Shown in pieces: positions 1 to 9,767 of a DNA stretch of 64,000 nt. The translations under genes were made by a program, and so were the position numbers. Numbering within the stretch: position 1 is the first letter of the stretch; every line of letters starts with the position of its first letter. The DNA lies in assembly GCA_020627535.1 (NCBI GenBank), contig JAHDGU010000002.1:186001-250000 (forward strand). Direction: 5' to 3'. The notes beneath the pieces were generated by a model. It was not told where the DNA came from and searched no databases. It was given only the letters and a program-made list of their open reading frames with translations. Origin of the DNA: Saprospiraceae bacterium (GTDB lineage Bacteria > Bacteroidota > Bacteroidia > Chitinophagales > Saprospiraceae).

Positions 1-274
1 AGTCACTGAGACCAGTCTTATCAAATTTGAGCTCTGATTGAGAAAATACTGTATTACTGATATCCCGTGGATTGGGACGGTTTATACCATTGGGGGCACT
101 GATACCATCTGCATAGTCTGCTGGCACTAGTCTGGGCATCTCAGCATTGACGCTACCCCAAGAGGGATTGGCGTAGTTATTCAGCGAACCGTCTATGGTG
201 CGGTACTCTTGTGCAGATAACGCGAGAGCTATCCACAGACCAAGACAAGTTAAAGCAGCTTTCTTCATGTTCAT
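1..274 (-). CDS. Heme peroxidase family protein, N-terminal part (cut by window edge)
   Basis: Only the first ~91 codons are in the window; the rest lies beyond base 1. The protein starts with a Sec signal peptide (MNMKKAALTCLGLW, cleavage probably after ALSAQ). It continues with YRTIDGSLNNYANPSWG, then PADYADGISAP and RPNPRDISNTVFSQ. This order is typical of the N-terminus of secreted animal-type heme peroxidases (An_peroxidase family) in Bacteroidota. The catalytic heme residues are not visible here. ATG codons at 274 and 268 are both possible starts. A promoter -7 box (TATCTTTG, minus strand, 306-313) lies about 32 nt upstream. Family call from the N-terminal segment only. Confidence 0.65.
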   Translation of the reverse strand, partial: MNMKKAALTCLGLWIALALSAQEYRTIDGSLNNYANPSWGSVNAEMPRLVPADYADGISAPNGINRPNPRDISNTVFSQSELKFDKTGLSD

Positions 275-419
275 GTTTCTCTTTTTCTTCGCTTCGTCTG
301 ACTCGCAAAGATACAGTGCTGGGATCAAAAATGTCCTAAAAAAGACAGTTGTAAGACGCATGATTTAGCCCTAACGTCACACTCAGAGAAAAGCTTTAAC
401 ATATGAAAAATGTTCTATG

Positions 420-2507
420 TCAAGGAGACTTTAGCAATCGCAAGCTGAGTGCTGAATCTTCACCGACGGGTGAGATAAAATACAGTCCTGAAGTCAGATC
501 AACAAGCTCCAGAGCTCCGTGGCTGTCAATGCTTCTATGTGTGAGGAAGGTCCCATCTGCCGACGCCACCTTCCAAAGTCGGTAGTGTCTCAGAGAAAGA
601 GGAATGTAGACCATCTCAGATGCTGGCTGTGGATAAAGCAAGTGAGCTTGAGAAGAATACTCAACGCGAATCAGGCTAGAATGCCGAGTTTCAGTCCGCA
701 ATCTGTAGTAATTGCTACCGTCATATGGATCTGTGTCCACCACGCTCTGGACACTCAAGTTCTCTGCGATGGCAATATACTCGCCGAGATGATTTCTCTT
801 TTCCAGGTGGTAAAATTCTGTCTGAGCCGCATCTTCCCAACGTAGCTCTATCCCGTCCGACACGACCTGACCTCTTAGGATCAGATCAGTACTCGGCAGC
901 AACTCATCCTCGAGGATATGAATGCAAGTATCAACACCGATATCGCTTAGCTCTTGAATCGTTCCAGAAGGCCACGTGATCCTTATGAGCTCTACAGACT
1001 CATTGCTCCCTAGACCAAAATGCAGATATGGAGAGTCACCAGCTCCCAAGGATGAACCCGAGCGCGACTCCGCATACTGCTCTTCTCCATCTGGAGTCCT
1101 CAACATGATTTTACTACCAACGCCGTCTCGATTTGACAACACCCCTTCTAAGTCTAGCTTGATGTAGTGATTGCTATTGTCAAGATCATTTCTTTTGAAC
1201 TGCGCTGAATTATCATAATTCACAATGAAGACATCTAGATCTCCATCATTGTCATAATCCCCCACTGCACTAGTCCGTCCCCGATTAATATCATCAAAAT
1301 TGTGGGAAGCACTGTAATCTGAAAAGCTTCCATCACCATCATTATTGAAGTAAAAATTGGGGTGTGAAGTATCTAGATTATTCTGTGTACCTCCTAGACC
1401 AAGATATCCTGAGACGACCAGTAAATCCACCCACATATCATTGTCTAGATCTGCGAAATTCATCCCCCAGCTATAATTGCCAGTTTCTTGAACGGCAACT
1501 CCAGCACTTACTGCCACATCTGTAAAATTACCATTGTCATTTTCCCAGAGTCTTATGTCACCAATATTGGAATATGCCAAATCTTGATCTCCGTCATGAT
1601 CATAGTCTGCAATGGCCAAACCCATCGCACTGGCACAATCATCTAGCCCTATGGCTTCTGTAATCGTATCAAACTCCCAAGTACTCCAGTCACTTCCAGA
1701 TGGACCTAAATTCTCATAAAAAACTTGTTTGACAGGCCACTGATGCGTACAGTCGTTGGTCACCAATAAATCAAAGTCACCATCATCATCAAAATCAGTC
1801 CAACCAGAAATAAATGAGCTACCCCATCGCAATCCAAAATCATCAATTAAAAAGCTGGCATCTTCAAAAAAATCACCATTCACATTGTGCAGCAAATAGT
1901 CATTCGTATCAACCATTCCATCATGATATTCTGCAGGAACGTGATTGCTCAAATAGAGGTCAAGATATCCGTCTTCATCAAAGTCAAACCATGTCACAGA
2001 TGTCCCTCTCGTCGTGGTCCCAGAAATACCACCTAAAATACCGCTCACATTCGTGTAAGTCCTCTCTCCTGATCCTGCGACCTCGACATTGTGAAAAAGC
2101 ATATCACCGGACGCTGTCGTCAAGTATATGTCAGGGTATCCGTCATTATCATAGTCAGCCACAGCAACACCCGCACAATCGCATCCTGAGCAAGCAAGTC
2201 CAATGTCCGAGGCAATATCGCTGAAGAAATCATTCCCTTCGTCAAGCTGATTTTCGAAAAAGGAATTAAGTCCACCCCTATTGGTCACATACAAGTCAAG
2301 ATCTCCATCTAGATCGTAGTCGAGCCATGCAGCTCCGGTGCCCCAAGTTCCATCATTTTCGATATCTCCGATCGTATGTTCAAATTCCAGACCAACAACG
2401 GCCTCGTCATCACCGAAGGACTGCCCATTAATCAGCCCTAGAACACCTACAAAAAGCAGAAAAAATAAATATCTCTTATGGACTGATATATTCGCAACAA
2501 AAATCAA
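420..2507 (-). CDS. Secreted FG-GAP/VCBS repeat protein with ASPIC/UnbV domain and T9SS tail
   Basis: 695 residues. After a signal peptide come seven calcium-binding DxDxDG loops of FG-GAP/VCBS type, for example DYDLDGDLDLYVTN, DFDEDGYLDLYLSN and DYDNDGDLDVFIVN, expected to form an integrin-like beta-propeller. An ASPIC/UnbV domain follows around residues 455-525 (NRDGVGSKIML to ITWPSGTIQEL). The last ~75 residues resemble a T9SS type A sorting domain (LYPQPASEMVYIPL, then SGLYFIS), so the protein is probably exported to the cell surface. The start codon is TTG, overlapping the TGA stop of the upstream paralogue by 4 nt, so translation is probably coupled; no ATG start is available near it. 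The ligand is unknown. Confidence 0.85.
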   Translation of the reverse strand: MIFVANISVHKRYLFFLLFVGVLGLINGQSFGDDEAVVGLEFEHTIGDIENDGTWGTGAAWLDYDLDGDLDLYVTNRGGLNSFFENQLDEGNDFFSDIASDIGLACSGCDCAGVAVADYDNDGYPDIYLTTASGDMLFHNVEVAGSGERTYTNVSGILGGISGTTTRGTSVTWFDFDEDGYLDLYLSNHVPAEYHDGMVDTNDYLLHNVNGDFFEDASFLIDDFGLRWGSSFISGWTDFDDDGDFDLLVTNDCTHQWPVKQVFYENLGPSGSDWSTWEFDTITEAIGLDDCASAMGLAIADYDHDGDQDLAYSNIGDIRLWENDNGNFTDVAVSAGVAVQETGNYSWGMNFADLDNDMWVDLLVVSGYLGLGGTQNNLDTSHPNFYFNNDGDGSFSDYSASHNFDDINRGRTSAVGDYDNDGDLDVFIVNYDNSAQFKRNDLDNSNHYIKLDLEGVLSNRDGVGSKIMLRTPDGEEQYAESRSGSSLGAGDSPYLHFGLGSNESVELIRITWPSGTIQELSDIGVDTCIHILEDELLPSTDLILRGQVVSDGIELRWEDAAQTEFYHLEKRNHLGEYIAIAENLSVQSVVDTDPYDGSNYYRLRTETRHSSLIRVEYSSQAHLLYPQPASEMVYIPLSLRHYRLWKVASADGTFLTHRSIDSHGALELVDLTSGLYFISPVGEDSALSLRLLKSP

Positions 2508-4561
2508 TGAACTACAATTTTCTTCACGAATTTTTCACCACGAAATTTTCCAGAAAAGAAATAAATCCCTGACGGCAGTTCAATAAATTCCAGTCGGCGA
2601 TTAACAGGATTAAAATCATTGCTTCTTCCAGCTGCATCTGTGAGCAGCAAGTCAGTGAATTGGCTTATATTTTCTTCCAAAAAAATGCTCCTTACACCAG
2701 CATCATATCGGACAACATCGTCAATAGAAAAATTAGAGTATCTGACTGTATTTGAACGCATATCCCCGTCGCTCACTCGCAATAAGTAATTTCCGCTTTT
2801 CAAATCAGAAAGATCATAACTGAGTTTCCCGCCGAAATTTCGTGAATCTACGCTACCAATCTCATTGACCCTGCCATTCTCGATGGCCTCCACGGTATAC
2901 AACTTATCCATTCCATCATGCTCCCAGACGAGTAGATCAACGCCAGCTTCTTCTATCAGGTCCACTCTGATTGAAGCCGTAGGCAGACTAATGTCTTCTA
3001 AAATCGTAATCATGGTATCAGCATCCATATCATGTAGCGTCTGTATGATCCCACTTGGCCACGTCACCTCGATGAGGTCAATTGAGTTGCTGGTGCCAAT
3101 TCCAAAATGCAATATCGGAGAATCTCCTCCACCAAGAGAAGAACCACTTTGCCTCACAGCATATTGAAAATCACCACCTGTGGGCACCAACTTGACTTTG
3201 GCTCCAATGCCATCCCTATTGCTGATGACACCTTCCAAGTTGATCTTGAAATAGTGATTCCCATTGTCCAGATGATTCTCATAAAACTGGGACATATCGT
3301 CATAGTTGACCACATAGACATCTAGATCACCATCATTATCCCAGTCAGCGACCACCGAGGTTCTACTCCGCGTATCATCGTTAAAGTTTTCTAGATCGCT
3401 CCAGTTCGAAAAGGTCTCGTCACCATTGTTGTGGAAATAATAATTCTGCTGTAGTAAGTCAAGACCACAACCATCGCTAATCTCATTGAGATATCCACAG
3501 GACAGGATGATATCTTGCCAAGTATCATTGTCAAAATCTGCAAAATTGACACCCCAGCTGTAATAGATTTTGGGCTGAATATCGATACCTGCGGATGCTG
3601 CTATGTCTGTAAAGCTCCCTCCATTATTTTTCCAGAGACGAATACCACCGATATTGCTGTGCACCATATCCATCCGACCGTCATGATTGATATCTCCGAT
3701 GGACAATCCCATGGCATTATTACAATCTGAAAGACCTATATCTGCTTCCACAGTATCAAATTGCCAAGTTGTCCAATCAGAGCCGGAGGGACCAAGATTC
3801 TCATAAAATACTGCATCAGTGGGCCATTCGCCTGTACAGTCATTGGTCACCATGAGGTCAAAATCACCATCATCGTCGTAGTCAATCCACCCATTGGCGA
3901 AGCTGCTACCTGCAAGTTGACCAAAATCTGCCAGTAAAAAAGAGGCGTCTTCGAACTCGCGACCACCTCCAATTGCAGCTACATTGTGCAACAGGTAGTC
4001 ATTGGTATCAAGATTTTCCTCTAGGATATACTGAGCAGGCACGTGATTGGACAAATAGAGGTCTAGGTATCCATCATTGTCAAAATCTATCCAGCTGACA
4101 CTGGTCCCTCGAGCCTGGCTCGTCATATTGAGCTTGTCCGAATCATCTACAAATCCTGTACCTCCGTCATTGGTGAAAAGGCGATCGGTCTGCGCTGTCG
4201 CAATGTAGATGTCTGGGAAGCTATCATTGTTGTAATCTGCCACACTGAGCCCGGAGCAATCAGTGACTGGCACGCCAAGTCCGACTAGGCTCGTCACATC
4301 GGTAAAGAGCCTCTGCCCCTCAACAACTTGATTTTCAAAGAACTGATTCTGTCCTGCGCGATTCGTCACATAAAGATCTAGATCTCCATCACGGTCATAG
4401 TCGATCCAAGCCGCACCAGTGCCCCACTCACTGTCCTCTATCTCGTCCAGGTCATGTGTGACCATGACACCGTACTCGGCAGCACGGTCTGTAAATCCTT
4501 GTGCTACAGCTTGAGCACAGGCAAGAAATATGAGCAATAGGGCCTTAGAAGTTCGCAGCAT
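2504..4561 (-). CDS. Secreted FG-GAP/VCBS repeat protein with ASPIC/UnbV domain and T9SS tail (upstream paralogue)
   Basis: 685 residues and the first gene of a two-gene operon with its downstream paralogue. Signal peptide: MLRTSKALLLIFLACAQAVAQ. It carries the same seven DxDxDG propeller loops in the same order as its neighbour (DYDRDGDLDLYVTN, DFDNDGYLDLYLSN, DYDDDGDFDLMVTN, DWDNDGDLDVYVVN), then an ASPIC/UnbV domain (NRDGIGAKVKL to VTWPSGIIQTL) and a C-terminal T9SS type A-like tail ending in FVKKIVVH. The two proteins align nearly end to end, which indicates an old tandem duplication. A well-formed promoter lies 20-49 nt upstream. Surface adhesion or calcium-dependent binding is a guess from the fold. 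Confidence 0.85.
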   Translation of the reverse strand: MLRTSKALLLIFLACAQAVAQGFTDRAAEYGVMVTHDLDEIEDSEWGTGAAWIDYDRDGDLDLYVTNRAGQNQFFENQVVEGQRLFTDVTSLVGLGVPVTDCSGLSVADYNNDSFPDIYIATAQTDRLFTNDGGTGFVDDSDKLNMTSQARGTSVSWIDFDNDGYLDLYLSNHVPAQYILEENLDTNDYLLHNVAAIGGGREFEDASFLLADFGQLAGSSFANGWIDYDDDGDFDLMVTNDCTGEWPTDAVFYENLGPSGSDWTTWQFDTVEADIGLSDCNNAMGLSIGDINHDGRMDMVHSNIGGIRLWKNNGGSFTDIAASAGIDIQPKIYYSWGVNFADFDNDTWQDIILSCGYLNEISDGCGLDLLQQNYYFHNNGDETFSNWSDLENFNDDTRSRTSVVADWDNDGDLDVYVVNYDDMSQFYENHLDNGNHYFKINLEGVISNRDGIGAKVKLVPTGGDFQYAVRQSGSSLGGGDSPILHFGIGTSNSIDLIEVTWPSGIIQTLHDMDADTMITILEDISLPTASIRVDLIEEAGVDLLVWEHDGMDKLYTVEAIENGRVNEIGSVDSRNFGGKLSYDLSDLKSGNYLLRVSDGDMRSNTVRYSNFSIDDVVRYDAGVRSIFLEENISQFTDLLLTDAAGRSNDFNPVNRRLEFIELPSGIYFFSGKFRGEKFVKKIVVH

Positions 4562-4580
4562 GATATAGCATCTTCTAGAC

Positions 4581-4610
4581 CAAATCTACAAAATCTAGCT
4601 GCTCTAGCAA
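4581..4610 (-). promoter_or_regulatory. Bacteroidota-type promoter for the FG-GAP protein pair
   Basis: On the minus strand TTG (4610-4608) is followed after exactly 19 nt by TAGATTTG (4588-4581). This matches the TTG-N19-TAnnTTTG promoter of Bacteroidota. The predicted transcript starts about 10-15 nt before the ATG at 4561. Confidence 0.6.
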
Positions 4611-4719
4611 ATCAAATGGTGCTCTATGAGTGTTGTCGTCATTGTAACAGTGAGTCTATGCAGCGTGTGGCCTTGGGTTTGCACTCGTTATATTTGTCAA
4701 TCTTAAGATCTACAAACAC

Positions 4720-7700
4720 ATGAAAAAGTACCTTTCTTCTTTTCTTGCCTTGGGCTTTGTATTTGTCAGTATCAGTTTTGTCTCTGCACAAAACTCACTG
4801 TGGACCGTCCTGGAAGCAGACAACTTTGATGCTAGCGGCGAAAATATCAAGACTCAGGCAACGGAGTATGCTCTACTTCAGCTAGATGGCAGAGCACTTC
4901 AAGCTCAGCTCGCTAACGCTCCACACGAAAGCTCAACGAGTCTCGGAGAATCTGCACAAAGCATAAAGCTCCCACTACCTGATGGCACTTGGGATGAATT
5001 TCACTACCACGCATATGATGCCATTGACCCAGCTGCACTATCCAGGTTTCCATTACTTCAGGCTTACAAGGGTGTGAGTAAGACAACTGGCAATACGGTA
5101 AGATTTGACTTCGCCTACAATGGATTTAACGCCTACATCAATACTGCTCAAGGAGAAGTATTCATTGAGAGACACGTCGAAGATAGTCGCAAGTACTACG
5201 CCTCATTTTACGGAAGTATGATCCCCAATTATCTGACAGATGTCATTGCCTGTCAGGCTCATGATGATGACGTCGTAGCAGAAACAGCTCCTCACGGACA
5301 CACGAGATTGCTACCGACCTATCCACTGCGCACCTATAGGCTCGCAGTCACTACTACTGGCGAATGGGCGAGAGCTCTAGGCGGTGGAACTGTAGAAGGT
5401 ACCATCTCTGAGATCCTCAATGTGACGAACCGCATAAACACTGCGATGGAAAGAGACTTTGCCATACGCCTAGTCCTCATCAGCAACAATGATCTGTGCA
5501 TATTCTTGGATGGCAATGATGATCCATTCAACAATGGAGATGCCGGTGATCTCATGTCGAAGTCAACTGGCGTGCTCAACACCGCAGTGGGTGCAGGAGC
5601 CTATGACATCGGCCATGCATTTGGCACAAATACAGGTGGTGTGGCGCAACTTGGATCTGTGTGTCGCGCCAATAAGGGCGCTGGTTCTTCCTCAACCTTC
5701 GGCGCCTATCGCACGACAAGATTCTTCCACATCGTCGCTCATGAAATGGGGCATATGCTCACAGCCACTCATACCTTCAACTGGTGTGAAGGAGAAAATG
5801 AGACTGGTGCTACAGCCTACGAGCCAGGTAGTGGAAGTACGATCATGAGCTACGCAGGAGCAAGTAACTGTGAAAACCGCTATATCCAGAATGTTTCTGA
5901 TCCATATTATCATAGCAACTCTATTGAGCGAGTCGTGAATTTCATCAGGAATGATGCTGGAAGCACTTGTGGCACTGACACTGAGCACGAAAACACAGCT
6001 CCTGTAGCTATGCATGACTATGAAGATGGATTCTTCATACCAATTGGTACGCCATTTTACCTTGAAGGAAGTGGCGTGGATGCCGAAGATGACGATTTGA
6101 CATATTGTTGGGAGCAGTTTGACCTTGGCCCACTCTCGCAATTGGGGTCACCTGTCGGCAATGCCCCATTGTTCAGAAGTTTCCCGCCTAGTGAGGAGTC
6201 TGTAAGGGTCTTCCCTGAGCTCAATAAGATACTCTTTGGCGCCACGAACTTCAATGAGACACTGCCCACGACTAGCAGAGATATGACTTTCCGTCTCACG
6301 GTCAGAGATAATAATCCTGAAGCTGGACTCGTAGATTTTACGGAAGTTTCCTTCAAAAGCACCGCCTCAGCTGGCCCGTTTGAAGTGAGTACGCCCCTCA
6401 ACAATGAAGTCTTAGAAATCGGTGACTTCTATGAATTGATCTGGGCTGTATCCAACACAGACCAAGCTCCAGTAAACTGTCAGTCAGTCAATGTTTACTA
6501 TGCCACCAATGGCATCGACTTTGAGGAAGAACTTGCGAGTGATGTACCGAACAATGGCCGCCTATTTATCCCTGTGCCCGCTGATGCGTCCACAGGAGCA
6601 CGGATCGCAATCGAAGCGGCAGACAATATATTCTTCAACATATCAGACAGATTTCAAATTCAAGAAGCACAAGAGGCTGGATTTGGATTTGCCCCAGCGG
6701 CAAGCGAGCTAGATATCTGCCTCCCAGCAGTGTCTAGCCTGGATCTACTCACATTGCCGAAGCTTGATTTCGATGGTGCGGTGAGCTTTAGTGTAGAGGG
6801 ACTTCCGGATGGTGTCACTGCAAGCTTTAGCCAAAATCCTGTAACCCCCGGCGAGAATGCAGTCATGAATATTGACTTCGGAGACTACCAAGAAGAAGGC
6901 AGTTTCAATATTGTCATTACAGCTACTGCTGACAGTGCAGAGACCGTAACCCGTGAGGTGACAGTCACCACGACCAATACTGACTTCTCTGCGCTTGCAC
7001 CTGACGGTCCTGCAGATGGAAGTACTGGTCTTTCTGTCCTTCCTGACTTCGCTTGGACTGGATCACCATATGCTACTTCTTACAGCCTTGAAATCGCTAC
7101 AGAAGCTGATTTTGAAGCGAGCTCCATCGTCGAGGCAGCTACCGGAATCACAGAGACAAGCTACACACCATCCATTGCTCTAGAAGAAAACACGCTTTAC
7201 TTCTGGAGAGTCTCAGCAGAGAACAAGTGCGCTGAAAGTAAGCCTACACAGACGTTTAGTTTCCACACCTTGAGCCTTACCTGTGGGGAGTTCACAAGTG
7301 ATGATACACCTATCGAAATATCCAATGGTGGTATGCCGACCATCGAATCACGGATTCCTATCCCATCTGGATCTAATATCGTGGACGTCAATGTGCCATA
7401 TGTGAGAATCATACATGACTTTGTCAGTGACCTCAAATTGACACTCATATCACCGTCCAATACAGAAGTAGTACTTGTAGATCAGAAATGCGCCAATCTC
7501 AGCAATATCGATCAGGGCTATGATGATGAATCACCAGAGCCATTCGCCTGTCCACTTACTGATGGGAAGCTACATGTACCCGATGATCCACTCAGCAGCT
7601 TCAATGGTGAAGATGCGATGGGCCTCTGGACATTGCGTGTAGAGGATAACAGATTTGGTGGTGGTGGAAGACTTACGAGCTGGCAATTGGAGCTTTGTGC

Positions 7701-8322
7701 AGACCTATCCCTCGCAGCGCCGGAGCTCATCAGCAATGAGACACTCTTCGTGATGGCAAGGGAGCAGGAATTTATCCTCAACGATCTTCTCTCTACCACC
7801 GACCCGAACAATGGTCCTGGAGAGATCCGATACACGATCACAGAGGCTACGGCACATGGTGTGGTCAAAGTCAATGGCAGAGACCTCGGTGTCGGAGATA
7901 GCTTTACTCAGCTCCAGATTGACAATGGAGAACTCAAGTATCTTTCTTTACAAGTGGATAGTGAGACAGACTTTTTCCGATTTGTGATCACAGATGGAGA
8001 GGGAGGATATATCGGTGCTCAGCGATTTAATATCAGAATTGACCTCTCTAGTGCGACTGGTGACCTCGAGTTGAGCCGTGATCTGATGGCCGTGAGTCCT
8101 AATCCAGCTCAAGAATACCTCATCGTGGAAACCACTCTAGGCGAAATTGATGAGCATGCCATCATAACACTTACAGATCTCAATGCCAAAGCCGTCCAGA
8201 GTTGGAGAGCCCTTGAAGGTCGACAGCGTCTTGATCTGCAAGGAGTCCCAGCAAGTGTATATCTGCTCAGTCTACAGACAGAGGATAAGATTCAAGTAGA
8301 GAAGCTGATCATACAGCAATAA
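4720..8322 (+). CDS. T9SS-secreted reprolysin-like zinc metallopeptidase
   Basis: 1200 residues. Signal peptide (residues 1-23), a propeptide to about residue 195, then a metzincin catalytic domain with the zinc motif HEMGHMLTATH at residues 341-351 and a Met-turn in STIMSYAG. Downstream are immunoglobulin/Fn3-like segments (about 565-840), a proprotein-convertase-type P domain (about 850-1000, ending LTSWQLELC), a cadherin-like/CSPG-type repeat (about 1005-1110) and a T9SS type A tail (VSPNPAQEYLIVE to the end). The protein is an extracellular protease. A -7 box TATATTTG lies at 4689-4696, 24 nt before the ATG; its -33 element is weak. A strong terminator follows the gene. Confidence 0.9.
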   Translation: MKKYLSSFLALGFVFVSISFVSAQNSLWTVLEADNFDASGENIKTQATEYALLQLDGRALQAQLANAPHESSTSLGESAQSIKLPLPDGTWDEFHYHAYDAIDPAALSRFPLLQAYKGVSKTTGNTVRFDFAYNGFNAYINTAQGEVFIERHVEDSRKYYASFYGSMIPNYLTDVIACQAHDDDVVAETAPHGHTRLLPTYPLRTYRLAVTTTGEWARALGGGTVEGTISEILNVTNRINTAMERDFAIRLVLISNNDLCIFLDGNDDPFNNGDAGDLMSKSTGVLNTAVGAGAYDIGHAFGTNTGGVAQLGSVCRANKGAGSSSTFGAYRTTRFFHIVAHEMGHMLTATHTFNWCEGENETGATAYEPGSGSTIMSYAGASNCENRYIQNVSDPYYHSNSIERVVNFIRNDAGSTCGTDTEHENTAPVAMHDYEDGFFIPIGTPFYLEGSGVDAEDDDLTYCWEQFDLGPLSQLGSPVGNAPLFRSFPPSEESVRVFPELNKILFGATNFNETLPTTSRDMTFRLTVRDNNPEAGLVDFTEVSFKSTASAGPFEVSTPLNNEVLEIGDFYELIWAVSNTDQAPVNCQSVNVYYATNGIDFEEELASDVPNNGRLFIPVPADASTGARIAIEAADNIFFNISDRFQIQEAQEAGFGFAPAASELDICLPAVSSLDLLTLPKLDFDGAVSFSVEGLPDGVTASFSQNPVTPGENAVMNIDFGDYQEEGSFNIVITATADSAETVTREVTVTTTNTDFSALAPDGPADGSTGLSVLPDFAWTGSPYATSYSLEIATEADFEASSIVEAATGITETSYTPSIALEENTLYFWRVSAENKCAESKPTQTFSFHTLSLTCGEFTSDDTPIEISNGGMPTIESRIPIPSGSNIVDVNVPYVRIIHDFVSDLKLTLISPSNTEVVLVDQKCANLSNIDQGYDDESPEPFACPLTDGKLHVPDDPLSSFNGEDAMGLWTLRVEDNRFGGGGRLTSWQLELCADLSLAAPELISNETLFVMAREQEFILNDLLSTTDPNNGPGEIRYTITEATAHGVVKVNGRDLGVGDSFTQLQIDNGELKYLSLQVDSETDFFRFVITDGEGGYIGAQRFNIRIDLSSATGDLELSRDLMAVSPNPAQEYLIVETTLGEIDEHAIITLTDLNAKAVQSWRALEGRQRLDLQGVPASVYLLSLQTEDKIQVEKLIIQQ

Positions 8323-8348
8323 GCAAGGTATTCATCAAATCATAAAGC

Positions 8349-8385
8349 AAAAAGCCGTTCGATTCTAGATCGAGCGGCTTTTTTT
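8349..8385. terminator. Bidirectional intrinsic terminator between protease and MATE genes
   Basis: AAAAAGCCG and CGGCTTTTT form an inverted repeat that continues inward (TTCGAT with ATCGAG) around a short TCTAG loop. There is an A-run on the left and a T-run on the right, so it can end transcription from both convergent genes (stops at 8322 and 8390). Confidence 0.85.
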
Positions 8386-8389
8386 GTCG

Positions 8390-9706
8390 TCAGACAGTTC
8401 CTAAGCCGTATTTCCGATAGTAGATCCATTGCGCCACTGCGCGGGCGACAAGAAATACACTCAGTGCGATCCATATGGCCTCTGCTGGCATTTTGGCGAA
8501 AGCCAGAACATAGGAAGCAAAGAACACGATACCGGCCACGAGCATACAGATAAACATGGCTCGGCTAGCCACCAGGCCAATGTAAATGCCGTCCCAGATA
8601 TAACTAGCCCATCCGCATAAAGGCAAAATCACCGCCCATATCCAATATGGCTGAGCAGCCACGATCACAGCCTCATCATCAGTGAAGATGGCTACGATGT
8701 GATTGTAAGCCACAGCATAGATCAGCGCGATCATCACAGCCATCAGACAGGCCCAGATCATTGACCATCGTACAGACAGATCTAACTTGATCTGATCCTT
8801 AGCGCCTTTGTACTTTCCCACAAGACTTTCAGACGCATAGGCCATACCATCGATCAGGTAGCTCATCCAATTGAGAAACTGGAACATGATCATATTGACT
8901 GCCAGTACAGTGATCCCGAGACGCGAAGACTCGCGATACATGAATCCGAAAATTACCGTCAAGATCACAGTGCGCAGGATAATATCACGATTGATGATGA
9001 AGAACTCGCGATAGGTCGCAATCTGAGCCCTCAGTCCTTGCCTTACATGGGACCATGAGCTTCTATACCTAATGAAGTAAAGGATGATGGCTGCCAAGAG
9101 CCCTATGTATTGCGCTATGACAGTACCCCAAGCAACTCCCGCTATACTCATGTCATATACACGAACGAGTAAGTAACTCAATAAGACATTGCTAAGATTG
9201 ATGATGATAGTGATGAGCAAAGGAAACCATGCATTTTGCAATCCGAGATACCAGCCTATCAGCACGATCAGGCTCAGTGTCGCAGGAGCCGCCCAGATAC
9301 GGATGCGGAAATATGCACTCACTAGCGACTGCTGTGATGGGTCCACGGCGAAGACCACTTGGCCAATCCGATCGATCTGGCCGGCGAGGAGGATAAGAAG
9401 TAAGGATGCTAAGAGTGCTACCAGTATGGCTTTCGCCAAAATGGCTCCCTGCTCAGTTTGGTCTTCCTTGCCATAGGCCTGTGCCGTAAGACCTATGGTA
9501 CTCATCCTAAGAAAACCCATGTTCCAATACAAAAAACTAAAGATGATCCCACCAAGTCCGACGGCACCTAGATGAAGCTCAGAAATATGACCCATCAGCA
9601 AGGTATCCACAGAGCCAATCAATGGTACAGAAACATTGCTCAATATGTTGGGAACCGCCAACTGAAATATTTCCTTATGGATAGGACGTTTCACTTGTAT
9701 ATTCAC
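8390..9706 (-). CDS. MATE family (DinF-like) multidrug/toxin efflux transporter
   Basis: 438 residues if translation starts at the GTG at 9706 (MNIQVKRPIHKEIFQLAVPN). The open frame runs on to 9892, but that extension overlaps the divergent ligase gene and resembles no transporter N-terminus. About twelve hydrophobic segments are visible. The N-terminal pattern AVPNILSNVSVPLIGSVDT followed by LLMGH is the usual MATE/DinF beginning. The family exports cationic drugs or metabolites in exchange for Na+ or H+; the substrate cannot be told. It is divergent from the cell-wall operon, with about 60 nt between starts. Two exact copies of the 14-mer described in the findings lie inside this gene. Confidence 0.85.
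   Translation of the reverse strand: MNIQVKRPIHKEIFQLAVPNILSNVSVPLIGSVDTLLMGHISELHLGAVGLGGIIFSFLYWNMGFLRMSTIGLTAQAYGKEDQTEQGAILAKAILVALLASLLLILLAGQIDRIGQVVFAVDPSQQSLVSAYFRIRIWAAPATLSLIVLIGWYLGLQNAWFPLLITIIINLSNVLLSYLLVRVYDMSIAGVAWGTVIAQYIGLLAAIILYFIRYRSSWSHVRQGLRAQIATYREFFIINRDIILRTVILTVIFGFMYRESSRLGITVLAVNMIMFQFLNWMSYLIDGMAYASESLVGKYKGAKDQIKLDLSVRWSMIWACLMAVMIALIYAVAYNHIVAIFTDDEAVIVAAQPYWIWAVILPLCGWASYIWDGIYIGLVASRAMFICMLVAGIVFFASYVLAFAKMPAEAIWIALSVFLVARAVAQWIYYRKYGLGTV
8491..8504 (+). repeat. 14-mer TTTTGGCGAAAGCC, copy 1
   Basis: Exact copy inside the MATE gene. On the coding (minus) strand it is read as Ala-Phe-Ala-Lys (codons GCT TTC GCC AAA), within LAFAKMP. Confidence 0.8.
9428..9441 (-). 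repeat. 14-mer TTTTGGCGAAAGCC, copy 2
   Basis: Exact copy in the same MATE gene but about 930 bp from copy 1. It is again read as Ala-(Ile/Phe)-Ala-Lys-type codons on the gene strand, next to ILAKAIL. Confidence 0.8.
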
Positions 9707-9767
9707 GATCTCATATGGATAAAATAGATCATATGATCTTTGCACAAAGATGAATGCATTGACAGAC

